Source of the DNA: Nitriliruptoraceae bacterium
Lineage (GTDB): Bacteria; Actinomycetota; Nitriliruptoria; Nitriliruptorales; Nitriliruptoraceae
Length of the DNA: 11,460 nucleotides
Reading direction: 5' to 3'
Assembly: GCA_007131525.1 (NCBI GenBank)
Contig: SLQK01000075.1
Location: 1 to 11,460, forward strand
In this document: one piece after another, positions 1-7,136 of the stretch
Layout of the letters: every line of letters begins with the position of its first letter
How positions within the stretch are numbered: position 1 is the stretch's first letter
The notes under the pieces: model-generated
Database searches by the model: none
Told to the model about the DNA's origin: nothing
The model's input: only the letters and a program-made list of their open reading frames with translations
Position numbers and translations under genes: made by a program

Positions 1-2391
1 CGCCTCGGGTCCGGCGAGCAGCAGGAGCGGCGCGGCGGCAGCCTCTGGCTCCTGGCGGGGGACCCGCACCGCCACGGTGCCCTCACGGTCCGTGCGACGG
101 ATCTGCGCCCCGAGGCCGTCCAGGGCAGCGAGGGTGTCAGGGTGGGGGTGCCCGTGGCGGTTGTCCTCCCCTGCGCTGATGATCGCCACCTGGGGCGCCA
201 CCGCCGCCAGGAAGGCCGGATCGGTGGTCCCTGCACCGTGGTGCGGGACCGTCAGCACCTCGGCACGCAGCCGCTCGGCATCCGAGGCCAGCAGGTCGCG
301 CTGGGCCTGCAGCTCGATGTCGCCGGTGGTGAGCAGGCGGGCTCCAGCGTGGTGGAACCGCAGCACGAGGGAGGACTCGTTCAGCTCGCTCCGGGCGAAC
401 CGGTAGGGGCGACCGGGTGGCGGGTGCAGGACCTCGATCGTCACGTCGGCGAGCTGGACGGTCGTCGACCGGCTCGGTGCGCGGACCGGGATGCCCCGGG
501 TGGCCGCCACGCTCCAGACCTCCGCGGCCTCGGGCAGCTCGGTCGGCAGCGGCAGCGCCCAGACCGCTCCGACCCGGAGCCGGCGCAGGACCTCGGGGAC
601 GCCGCCGACGTGGTCGAGGTGCGGGTGGGTGACCACCACCAGGTCGAGCTGCCGCCGGCCCTGTCGTCGCAGCCAGCGCGCCGCGGTGCCGTCCTCACCG
701 GCATCGACCAGCACCCGTGCCGCCGGCGTCTCGACGAGGAACGCGTCCCCCTGGCCCACATCGATCGCCGTGACGGTCAGGCCGGCGGGTCGCAGGCTGC
801 CGGTCACGACCGGGAGACCGGCCAGCACCAGGGCGAGGACGGTCACCGCCGCCGCGCACCGCCGCATCGCGCTCCGTCCCGCCGCCAGCAGCCACACCAC
901 GCCCGCCGCCGCGGCGACCCCCGTGAGCGGACGGGTCACGTCGATCACGGCGCCGCGGCCCGAGAGGTGCTCGGCGACGAGCAGGACCACCCGGGCTCCC
1001 GGACCGGCCAGCGCGAACCCCAACGCAGCGAGCTCGACGTGGACGACGGCGAGCGCCGTGGCCACGAAGGAGAGCGTCGCCGCCACGACCGCAGCGGGGA
1101 CCGCGATCAGGTTGGCCGGCACGCTCACCAGCGCGAGCTCGCCGAAGGTGGCCAGCAGCACCGGCAGGACCGCGACCTGGGCTCCGACGGTCACGCCGAT
1201 CAGGGTGGCCGCCCGGCGCGGGACCCGGGCCGGGAGCCGATCGCGGACCACGGGGGCCACGAGCAGCACGCCCGCGGTGGCTGCTGCGGACAGCAGCAGC
1301 CCGAGCGAGGCGGCCAGCCGGGGGTCGAGCAGCACCAAGAGGAGCACCGCCACGGACAGCGCGTGCCGGGCGTCGCGCACCTGCCCCCGCACCCCCGCCA
1401 GCAGCAGGAGCAGGGCCATCGAGCCGGCGCGCAGCACGCTCGGTTCGAACCGCGTGAGGAAGGCGAACCACGGGACGACGGCGGCGACCGCGAGGCGTCG
1501 CACGGTCGGCGGCGCGCGGAGCAGCCCCGCCAACCCGAGCACCCCACCGATCACGATGGCGACGTTGGTGCCGGAGACCGCCGTGAGGTGGGTCAGCGAC
1601 GTCGCCTGCATCGCGGCCCGGTCCTCGGCGGGCAGCAGCCGGGTGTCGCCGATGACGAACCCGACCAGCAGCCCGCCGGTGCGCTCGTCCAGCCAGCGGG
1701 TCGCAGCCCTGCGGACGCGGTCCCGGAGCCACTCGGTGGACCGGGCCGCCGGACCGCCTGGTCCGAGGCGCTCGATGCCGTCGACGTCGAGCACCACCCG
1801 GGCGTGCTGCTGGGCCAGCCAGTCGCCGTAGCCCCCGTCGGGCAGCGGACGGGCCGTGGCGGTGGCACGCCAGCGCTCCCCGAGCGTGGGAGGCTCCTCC
1901 TCGAGGACCAGGGCGACCCGCTCGCGGACCGCCGTTCCCGCGACCACGTCGACCCGGGCCAGCACGTGCCAGCCACGAGCGATAGGCCGCGGCTCCGCGA
2001 CCACGGTCAGTTCCACGGGCAGGTGCCCACCCCAGGCGGCCAGTGCGGGGAGCACGCCGACACGGGCCGCATCGTCCCGCAAGGCCACCCCGGCCGACAC
2101 GGTGGCGGCGACGACACCAAGGGCGAGCACACCGACCCCGACCCCCAGCTGGTCGCGTCCTCGGCCGCGGTGGGCGAGCAGGAGCAGGCTGACCGCGCCG
2201 ATGACCGCGACGAGCAGACCGGCCCCTGCCGGGGAGACCAGCTCGGCGGTCAGTGCCGGGAGCGACCGCTCGACCGCTGGCCGGGGCCCGCCACCGGCCG
2301 AGGTCCGCCCGACGAGGCCGCCAGCGCCGACCGCGAGCAACGTCCAGGACGGGATGGGGCCCAGCACGTCCCCCAGCGGTGCCCGTCTCAC
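1..2391 (-). CDS. comEC: ComEC/Rec2 DNA-uptake channel protein (3' end cut by window edge)
   Basis: This is the inner-membrane channel thought to carry single-stranded DNA into the cytoplasm during natural transformation. The frame is open from 2391 to the left edge, giving 797 codons without a stop. In order it shows N-terminal hydrophobic helices, a soluble OB-like region (about residues 100-225), the Competence domain with THLTAVSGTNVAIV (about 267-280) and FEPSVLRAG, many hydrophobic segments, then a metallo-beta-lactamase-like domain from about 538. That domain keeps DVGQGD, THPHLDH (588-594), TGD (689-691), PHHG (716-719) and a GHPHPD stretch near 747-752. The C-terminal RRTDREGTVAVRV is typical of the family end, so only a short tail should be missing. 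The GTG at 2391 lies 37 nt after the comEA stop and has only a weak, distant G-run as ribosome binding site; GTG 2370 is an alternative. Family assignment is firm, but whether this organism is transformable cannot be seen. Confidence 0.95.
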   Translation of the reverse strand, partial: MRRAPLGDVLGPIPSWTLLAVGAGGLVGRTSAGGGPRPAVERSLPALTAELVSPAGAGLLVAVIGAVSLLLLAHRGRGRDQLGVGVGVLALGVVAATVSAGVALRDDAARVGVLPALAAWGGHLPVELTVVAEPRPIARGWHVLARVDVVAGTAVRERVALVLEEEPPTLGERWRATATARPLPDGGYGDWLAQQHARVVLDVDGIERLGPGGPAARSTEWLRDRVRRAATRWLDERTGGLLVGFVIGDTRLLPAEDRAAMQATSLTHLTAVSGTNVAIVIGGVLGLAGLLRAPPTVRRLAVAAVVPWFAFLTRFEPSVLRAGSMALLLLLAGVRGQVRDARHALSVAVLLLVLLDPRLAASLGLLLSAAATAGVLLVAPVVRDRLPARVPRRAATLIGVTVGAQVAVLPVLLATFGELALVSVPANLIAVPAAVVAATLSFVATALAVVHVELAALGFALAGPGARVVLLVAEHLSGRGAVIDVTRPLTGVAAAAGVVWLLAAGRSAMRRCAAAVTVLALVLAGLPVVTGSLRPAGLTVTAIDVGQGDAFLVETPAARVLVDAGEDGTAARWLRRQGRRQLDLVVVTHPHLDHVGGVPEVLRRLRVGAVWALPLPTELPEAAEVWSVAATRGIPVRAPSRSTTVQLADVTIEVLHPPPGRPYRFARSELNESSLVLRFHHAGARLLTTGDIELQAQRDLLASDAERLRAEVLTVPHHGAGTTDPAFLAAVAPQVAIISAGEDNRHGHPHPDTLAALDGLGAQIRRTDREGTVAVRVPRQEPEAAAAPLLLLAGPEA

Positions 2392-2428
2392 CGCCGCGGC
2401 CGTCGGCGTGCCCCCAGCGTCGACGCGC

Positions 2429-3238
2429 TCACCGCACCACCACCAGGGGTGCGAGCCGCTGGAAGGTCGCCTCGCCGATCCCCGACACCCCCCGGAGATC
2501 GCCCGGCACGGCGAAGGGGCCGTGGAGCTCGCGGTACTCGATGATCGCCGCCGCCCGGGCGGGCCCGATCCCGGGCAGCTGCTCCAGCTCGGCGGCCGTC
2601 GCCCGGTTCAGGTCGATCAACCCCTCCGGCGTGGTCCCCGGGCTGCCGGTGCCGGTCTCGCCTGCGCCGTCGTCGGCGCTCCCCGCGCCGGGTGGGGCCC
2701 CAGCAGCGCTCTCCCCGAGACGTGGCAGGTGGACGTGCTCGCCGTCCACGAGCGTCCTGGCCAGGTTGATCCGATCGGGGTCGGCGTCCCGGGTCAGGCC
2801 ACCGGCCGCGACCACGGCGTCACCGACCCGCCCACCCGACGGCAGGGTCACGAGCCCTGGCCGGGCCACCCCGCCCGAGACATGCACCGTCACCTCGCCG
2901 TGGGCCGACCCTGGGCGGTGCGGTGCCGCCCCATCGGGCGTGCCAGCCATCGGGCCGGCCGGATCTGGCACGACCCCCGGAGCCGGCCCGTGGGCGTGGC
3001 CCTCGGCGGTCACCGCGGCGCCGACGGCCTGGATCGCGTCGAGGGCGTCGGGCCCGGTCACGCTCTGCCCCCACCACAGGAGGGTGGCGACGATCGAGCC
3101 CAGCACGAGCAGGGCGAGACCGATGGCCTCGGCTGGGGTGGGCCGGACCCAGCCCGCCCACCGCTGGCGCACGGGCAGCACCTCGGCATCGGGGTCCCGA
3201 CCGAGGCCGTCGGTGTCGGGGTCAGGGTGGCTCATCAT
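2429..3238 (-). CDS. comEA: ComEA-like DNA-binding competence protein (SLBB + helix-hairpin-helix)
   Basis: This is a membrane-anchored DNA receptor that hands DNA to ComEC. The 269-residue protein has a short charged cytoplasmic N-terminus, one transmembrane helix (about 37-56, LALLVLGSIVATLLWW) and a Gly/Pro/Ala-rich linker. An SLBB domain follows (about 115-172, VTVHVSGGVARPG and INLARTLVDGEHVHLPR), then a second low-complexity linker and a C-terminal double helix-hairpin-helix (about 208-267). The last carries IDLNRATAAELEQLPGIG and GVSGIGEATFQ, the hallmark of ComEA. The ATG-ATG pair at 3238 and 3235 fits a short N-terminus before the helix. The frame extends upstream to 3451, but that extension overlaps degV in another frame and lacks membrane or domain character. 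No strong Shine-Dalgarno is visible. comEC follows directly, the usual comEA-comEC order. Confidence 0.95.
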   Translation of the reverse strand: MMSHPDPDTDGLGRDPDAEVLPVRQRWAGWVRPTPAEAIGLALLVLGSIVATLLWWGQSVTGPDALDAIQAVGAAVTAEGHAHGPAPGVVPDPAGPMAGTPDGAAPHRPGSAHGEVTVHVSGGVARPGLVTLPSGGRVGDAVVAAGGLTRDADPDRINLARTLVDGEHVHLPRLGESAAGAPPGAGSADDGAGETGTGSPGTTPEGLIDLNRATAAELEQLPGIGPARAAAIIEYRELHGPFAVPGDLRGVSGIGEATFQRLAPLVVVR

Positions 3239-3251
3239 GGCACCAGCCTGC

Positions 3252-3266
3252 CCGGCCGCGGGCCGG
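3252..3266 (-). repeat. GC-rich hairpin just upstream of comEA start
   Basis: CCGGCC and GGCCGG form a perfect 6-bp stem with a 3-nt loop, placed 13 nt before the comEA ATG at 3238. It sits where a ribosome binding site would lie, so it could limit initiation; this is inference. In such GC-rich DNA short perfect stems also arise by chance. Confidence 0.3.
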
Positions 3267-3312
3267 TCGCGGCGATGGAGGTGCCGCAGCCTGTGGATGA
3301 CCGTCCGCAGGT

Positions 3313-3329
3313 CGGGGCACCATGCCCCG
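3313..3329 (-). terminator. Candidate hairpin terminator after degV
   Basis: A perfect 7-bp stem (CGGGGCA with TGCCCCG on the plus strand) and a 3-nt loop begin one base past the degV stop codon. There is no T-tract, which is common for actinobacterial hairpin terminators but also weakens the call. It may terminate or attenuate transcription between leuS-degV and comEA-comEC, or stabilise the degV 3' end. Confidence 0.4.
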
Positions 3330-3330
3330 T

Positions 3331-4179
3331 TCAGGCGGTGGGCACCACCGCGACCCCGACGGCGCCGGGCCCGACGTGGCTGCCCACCACCGGACCGATC
3401 AGCGTCTCGAGGCGCTCGCGCACCGTGACGTGCCGGTCGATGACCTCCCACAACTCGGCGGCGCGCTCCGGGTTCACGGCGTGGGTGACCGTGACATCCG
3501 CCGGCTGCCCGCCCGCTGCCTGCGCCGCCAGGACCCCGACCCGCTCCAGCGCCCGGCTCCAGGTCCGCGCGCGCTCCCGCACCTCCACCCGCCCGTCGGG
3601 GGTGACGTGGAGGATCGGCTTGACCCGGAGGGCGGTGCCGATCGCGGCCTGGGCGCCGGTGAGCCGGCCACCCCGACGGAGGTGGTCGAGGGTGTCGACC
3701 ACGATCAGGCTCGCCGCAGCCGCCCGGACCCGGTCGGCGGCGGCGACCACCTCGGCGACGCTGCCGCCGGCCTCCGCGACCCGGTGGGCGGCGAGCACCG
3801 CGGCGCCGAGGGCGCCGCCCACCAGCCGGCTGTCGACCACCTCGACGTCCAGCCTGGCCTGTCGGGCCCGGTCACGGGCCAGTGCGACGGTGCCGGAGAG
3901 CGCCGCGGAGCAGTGGATCGACACCACGTGGGTGGCGCCGTCGTCAGCGCAGTCGCCGTAGGCCTCCTCGAACCACGCCGGGGCCGGCTGGGAGGTGGTG
4001 GGCAGGACCTCGCTGGCCGCCAGTCGCTCGTAGAACCCGGCCGGGGTCAGTTGGACGCCGGCGATCAGGGTCTCGTCCCCGAAGATCACCGACAGCGGCA
4101 CGACCCTGAGCCCCAGCGACTCGACGAGCTCAGGAGGCAGGTCACAGGTCGAGTCGGTGACGACCGCGACCCGTTCCAT
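3331..4179 (-). CDS. DegV family fatty-acid-binding protein
   Basis: The 282-residue cytosolic protein has the normal DegV length (about 280). Members bind a long-chain fatty acid between two domains; in Firmicutes they are the FakB subunits that present fatty acid to the kinase FakA. Visible family motifs are TDSTCDLP (8-15), TSQP (62-65), the SAALSGT ligand loop (91-97), VDS (115-117), LDHLRRGGRL (164-173) and GSHVGPGAVG (266-275). The ATG at 4179 begins right at the first beta strand (MERVAVVTDST) and lies 4 nt after the leuS stop, implying cotranscription and probably translational coupling. The frame stays open upstream inside leuS, but that part has no family similarity. No FakA/DAK partner gene lies in the window. 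The family is certain, the ligand is inferred. Confidence 0.93.
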   Translation of the reverse strand: MERVAVVTDSTCDLPPELVESLGLRVVPLSVIFGDETLIAGVQLTPAGFYERLAASEVLPTTSQPAPAWFEEAYGDCADDGATHVVSIHCSAALSGTVALARDRARQARLDVEVVDSRLVGGALGAAVLAAHRVAEAGGSVAEVVAAADRVRAAAASLIVVDTLDHLRRGGRLTGAQAAIGTALRVKPILHVTPDGRVEVRERARTWSRALERVGVLAAQAAGGQPADVTVTHAVNPERAAELWEVIDRHVTVRERLETLIGPVVGSHVGPGAVGVAVVPTA

Positions 4180-4183
4180 CGGC

Positions 4184-6688
4184 TCAGGCCCGCACGACGA
4201 AGTTGACCAGCTTGTCCGGCACGAAGACGACCTTGACGACCTCACCGTCCAGGTAGCCGCTGATGCGCGGCTCCGCCCTCGCCGCGGTCTCCACCGCCTC
4301 GGCATCCGCACCCGCCGGCACCGAGAGCCGGCCCCGGACCTTGCCGTTGACCTGGACCACGACCTCGACCTCGTCCTCGACGAGCAGTGCCGGGTCGGCG
4401 ACGGGCCAGCGCTGGTCGTGGACCGAGTCCTCGTGTCCGAACCGGGTCCACAGCTCCTCGGTGATGAAGGGACACACCGGCGCGAGCATGGTGAGCAGCG
4501 TCTCGAGGGCCTCGCGCACCACCGGCCCGCCGGCGCCGTCGCGGGTGGCGTCCAGCACGGCGTTGGTCAGCGTCATCAGCTGGGCGATCGCGGTGTTGTA
4601 CTTGCGGGCGTCGAACTCAGCCGAGGCCCGGTCGATGGCCACCGCGGTGGCGCGACGCAGGCTGGCGGCGGCCGCGTCCGACAGGGGCGACGCACCCGCG
4701 GCGTCCCGGGCGATCTGCTCCAGCGTCAGCCGCCAGACCCGCGACAGCCACTTGTGCATCCCCGTGGGCGAGACGTCCGCCCAGTCGATGTCGTCCTCGG
4801 GTGCCGAGGCGAACAGCATCGTGCCCCGCAGGGTGTCGGCGCCGTAGGTGTCGGTCACCTCCCCGGGCACCACCAGGTTGCCCTTGGACTTCGACATCGC
4901 CGCGCCCTCCATGATGACCTGCCCCTGGTTCAGCAGGGCCTGGAAGGGCTCGTCGGCGTCGACGTAGCCGCGGTCGCGCATCGCCTTGACGACGAAGCGG
5001 CTGTACAGCAGGTGCAGGACGGCGTGCTCCACGCCGCCGGTGTACTGGTCCACCGGCAGCCACCGGCTGGCCGCGTCGACCGGCCACGCCTCGGTGTCGG
5101 AGGTGGGTGAGAGGTAGCGCAGGAAGTACCAGGACGAGTCGACGAAGGTGTCCAGGGTGTCGACGTCACGGGTGGCGGCCTCGTCGCCGCAGCGGGGGCA
5201 GACCACGTCGTCCCGCCAGGTCGGGTGCTGGTCCAGCGGGGACCCCTGGACCTGGAAATCGAGGTCCTCCGGCAGGGTGACCGGCAGATCCTCCTCAGGG
5301 ACCGGGACCTCACCACAGGTCCCGCAGTGGATGATGGGGATCGGTGGCCCCCAGGACCGCTGCCGCGAGATGAGCCAGTCACGCAGCCGGAAGTTGACGC
5401 GGGCGTGGCCCCAGCCCTTCGCCTCGACGTCGGCGATGATGCGTTCCTTGGCCTCGTCCCAGGTCAGCCCGTCGTAGGCACCGGAGTTGACCATCACCCC
5501 GGGGCCGGTGTAGGCCGCGGTCATGGTCTCGGCGTCGAGCTCGTCCAGCAGCTCGCCGTCGGGGCCGGTCGGCCGGATGATCACCCGGATCTCCAACCCC
5601 TCCTGGCGGGCGAAGTCGAAGTCGCGCTGGTCCCCGACGGGCACCGCCATGATCGCGCCGGTGCCGTAGTCCATCAGCACGTAGTCGGCGGCGTAGGCGG
5701 GGATGTCCTCACCCGTGAAGGGGTTGCGCACGTCGAAGGGCAGGCGGTAACCGGTCTTGCCGGCCTGGCGCTCCACGTCGGAGCGACGGGTCACCTCGGC
5801 GAGGTAGGCGTCGTAGGCGGCGTCGCCGGCCATCCGACGCAGCACCACGGGGTGCTCGGGGGCGAAGACGAAGTAGGTGGCCCCGAAGATGGTGTCGGGA
5901 CGGGTGGTGTAGACGTGGATCTCGTCTCGACCGTCGGCCGTGGGGAAGGTGATCTCCGCGCCCTCGGAACGGCCGATCCAGGCCCGCTGGGAGTTCTTGA
6001 CCCGATCGGGCCAGTCGATGTCGTCCAGCCCGTCGAGCAGCTCGTCGGCGTACTCGGTGATGCGGAAGAACCACTGCGTCCGCGGCTCCCGGTCGACCTC
6101 GGTGCCACACCGTTCGCAGTGGCCGTCCACGACCTGCTCGTTGGCGAGCACCGTGGAGCAGGAGGGGCAGAAGTTGACCAGCGCCTCGCGGCGGTAGGCG
6201 AGCCCGGCGTCGAACAGCTCCAGGAACAGCCACTGGGTCCAGCGGTAGTACTCGGGATCGCAGGTGTGCAGCACCGTGTCCCAGTCGAAGGAGTAGCCCA
6301 ACCGCACGATGGTGGAGCGCTGCTCGTCGATGTTGGCGTAGGTCCAGGCCTTGGGGTCGGCACCGCGGTTGCGGGCGGCGTTCTCGGCCGGTAGCCCGAA
6401 GGCGTCCCAGCCGATGGGGTTCAGGACCGTGCGTCCCTGCATCCTGAGGTGGCGGACCAGCGCGTCGTGGATCGTGAAGATCTCCGCATGCCCCATGTGG
6501 AGGTCACCCGAGGGGTACGGGAACATCGTGAGCGCGTAGTAGGGAGCTGCGTCCAGGGTGCTCGGGTCGAGTTCGGCCGGCCCGGGGCGCAGGGAGTAGG
6601 TGCGCTCCGTCGCCCACCTCTCGGCGATCGGGGGCTCGATGGCGAGCGGGTCGTACCGCTCGGGTTCGGCGATCGGGTCGGTGGACAT
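4184..6688 (-). CDS. leuS: Leucine--tRNA ligase (LeuRS)
   Basis: This class I aminoacyl-tRNA synthetase charges tRNA-Leu with leucine in the cytoplasm. The 834 residues match the bacterial type. The HIGH motif is HMGH (64-67) in PYPSGDLHMGHAE. A zinc-ribbon has Cys174/177 and Cys191/194. The CP1 editing domain shows TTRPDTIFGATY (261-272) and GTGAIMAVPVGDQRDFDFA (342-360), keeping both aspartates of DQRD. Next come SRQRSWGPP (441-449), a second Cys pair set (455/458 and 497/500), and the KMSKS signature as AMSKSKGN (597-604). The end is a tRNA-binding anticodon and C-terminal domain finishing KVVFVPDKLVNFVV. The ATG at 6688 has GGAGG about 12 nt upstream. Two signature positions differ from E. 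coli: Ala for the first Lys of KMSKS, and Gly where E. coli has His before DQRD. I see no T-box or leader peptide before it. Confidence 0.97.
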   Translation of the reverse strand: MSTDPIAEPERYDPLAIEPPIAERWATERTYSLRPGPAELDPSTLDAAPYYALTMFPYPSGDLHMGHAEIFTIHDALVRHLRMQGRTVLNPIGWDAFGLPAENAARNRGADPKAWTYANIDEQRSTIVRLGYSFDWDTVLHTCDPEYYRWTQWLFLELFDAGLAYRREALVNFCPSCSTVLANEQVVDGHCERCGTEVDREPRTQWFFRITEYADELLDGLDDIDWPDRVKNSQRAWIGRSEGAEITFPTADGRDEIHVYTTRPDTIFGATYFVFAPEHPVVLRRMAGDAAYDAYLAEVTRRSDVERQAGKTGYRLPFDVRNPFTGEDIPAYAADYVLMDYGTGAIMAVPVGDQRDFDFARQEGLEIRVIIRPTGPDGELLDELDAETMTAAYTGPGVMVNSGAYDGLTWDEAKERIIADVEAKGWGHARVNFRLRDWLISRQRSWGPPIPIIHCGTCGEVPVPEEDLPVTLPEDLDFQVQGSPLDQHPTWRDDVVCPRCGDEAATRDVDTLDTFVDSSWYFLRYLSPTSDTEAWPVDAASRWLPVDQYTGGVEHAVLHLLYSRFVVKAMRDRGYVDADEPFQALLNQGQVIMEGAAMSKSKGNLVVPGEVTDTYGADTLRGTMLFASAPEDDIDWADVSPTGMHKWLSRVWRLTLEQIARDAAGASPLSDAAAASLRRATAVAIDRASAEFDARKYNTAIAQLMTLTNAVLDATRDGAGGPVVREALETLLTMLAPVCPFITEELWTRFGHEDSVHDQRWPVADPALLVEDEVEVVVQVNGKVRGRLSVPAGADAEAVETAARAEPRISGYLDGEVVKVVFVPDKLVNFVVRA

Positions 6689-6700
6689 CGTGCGCGCTGG

Positions 6701-6727
6701 CCTCCGGCAGTGGACCCGCGGAGGGTA
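6701..6727 (-). promoter_or_regulatory. Possible leuS -10 element and ribosome binding site
   Basis: On the minus strand, TACCCT (6727-6722) resembles a TANNNT -10 box. It would give a leader of about 26 nt before the leuS ATG. A GGAGG (6705-6701) sits 12 nt before the ATG. No convincing -35 hexamer is seen at 17 nt spacing. The 163-nt gap between leuS and the tRNA is too short for a full T-box plus promoter. Confidence 0.3.
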
Positions 6728-6789
6728 GCGAGCACCCCGGCGGCGCCACCGGCACGGTCAGCCGACGACGAGCCACCGGGCCTCGACGG

Positions 6790-6819
6790 TTCGCGCCCCC
6801 TGGCAACGCGGGCTACGCT
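6790..6819 (+). promoter_or_regulatory. Possible promoter of the tRNA-Ala gene
   Basis: TTCGCG (6790-6795) and TACGCT (6814-6819), separated by 18 nt, resemble a high-GC actinobacterial sigma-70-type promoter. Transcription would start near 6826, about 26 nt before the mature tRNA. The -35 match is weak. A short self-complementary stretch (GCACG/CGTGC) lies between the -10 and the tRNA. Confidence 0.35.
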
Positions 6820-6851
6820 GCCCCGCCGCGCGACGCACGCGTCGTGCGCTC

Positions 6852-6925
6852 GGGCCGGTAGCGCAGTCCGGCAGCGCACCTCCATGGCATGGAGGGGGTC
6901 GTGGGTTCAAATCCCATCCGGTCCA
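6852..6925 (+). tRNA. tRNA-Ala (anticodon GGC)
   Basis: A full cloverleaf can be drawn in 74 nt. The acceptor stem is GGGCCGG with CCGGTCC, the D stem GCGC/GCGC with GG in the loop, and the anticodon stem CCTCC/GGAGG. The anticodon loop ATGGCAT has GGC at 6886-6888. The variable loop is 5 nt, and the T arm is GTGGG/CCCAT around TTCAAAT, followed by discriminator A at 6925. The acceptor contains the G3:U70 wobble that is the main identity element for alanyl-tRNA synthetase, which confirms Ala (reading GCC/GCU). The 3' CCA is not encoded (CCC follows A), so it would be added enzymatically. The anticodon arm is itself nearly palindromic, so the T-loop fixes the plus strand. Confidence 0.95.
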
Positions 6926-6931
6926 CCCGAG

Positions 6932-6958
6932 GACGCCCTGGTCATCGACCGGGGCGTC
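6932..6958 (+). terminator. Strong hairpin after tRNA-Ala, probable terminator
   Basis: GACGCCCTGGTC (6932-6943) pairs over all 12 positions, one of them a U-G wobble, with GACCGGGGCGTC (6947-6958) around a 3-nt loop. It starts 7 nt after the tRNA body. No U-tract follows, as often in high-GC actinobacteria. GGACGCC (6931-6937) can alternatively pair with GGCGTCC (6961-6967), so two exclusive folds exist. Confidence 0.55.
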
Positions 6959-7136
6959 GTGGCGTCCAGGGGATCGTTGCCCGGGGGCAGCGCCGAGAGC
7001 GCTGATCGGCGTCGGACCGCCGAGATGGTCTCCCTCCGGACGGGGTGGGGGCTGCGCGGCCGCCACCCGTGGTCGATGCTGCGAGCACCGAGCTGTGACC
7101 GCTCCCCCGTCCCCCTCCCGTCTCCGGAGCCCCGTG
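6959..7136 (+). other. Spacer between tRNA hairpin and UPF0316 gene, with two small hairpins
   Basis: This stretch has no supportable gene. It contains CAGCGC/GCGCTG (6988-6993 with 6999-7004, 5-nt loop) and TCGGCG/CGCCGA (7006-7011 with 7018-7023, 6-nt loop). Near its end is GGAG (7126-7129), the likely ribosome binding site for the next gene. I do not recognise a riboswitch or a clear promoter, although a promoter for the two plus-strand protein genes should lie here. Confidence 0.5.

Noticed and set aside
142..2544. An 800-codon open frame on the plus strand.
   Set aside because: It is the exact codon-aligned antisense of comEC. Its translation is low-complexity Arg/Gly/Gln/His-rich with no domain, while the minus frame gives every ComEC motif. 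Such mirror frames are expected in very GC-rich genes.
3239..3451. N-terminal extension of the comEA frame to 3451.
   Set aside because: It overlaps degV coding sequence in another frame, is Arg-rich and unlike ComEA, and the ATG at 3238 gives a normal ComEA with a short cytoplasmic end.
1856..3961. A 701-codon plus-strand open frame spanning comEC, comEA and degV.
   Set aside because: It crosses three well-supported minus-strand genes and has Ser/Thr/Arg/Pro-biased, domain-free translation.
6689..6851. T-box leader or leucine leader peptide for leuS.
   Set aside because: No T-box core sequence, no run of Leu codons in a short frame, and only about 26 nt between the best -10 candidate and the start codon.
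6852..6925. Reading the CAT in the anticodon arm as tRNA-Met, or the tRNA on the minus strand.
   Set aside because: The arm is nearly palindromic (CCTCCATGGCATGGAGG), but T33 and a 7-nt loop set the anticodon as GGC, G3:U70 marks alanine, and the TTCAAAT T-loop fixes the plus strand.
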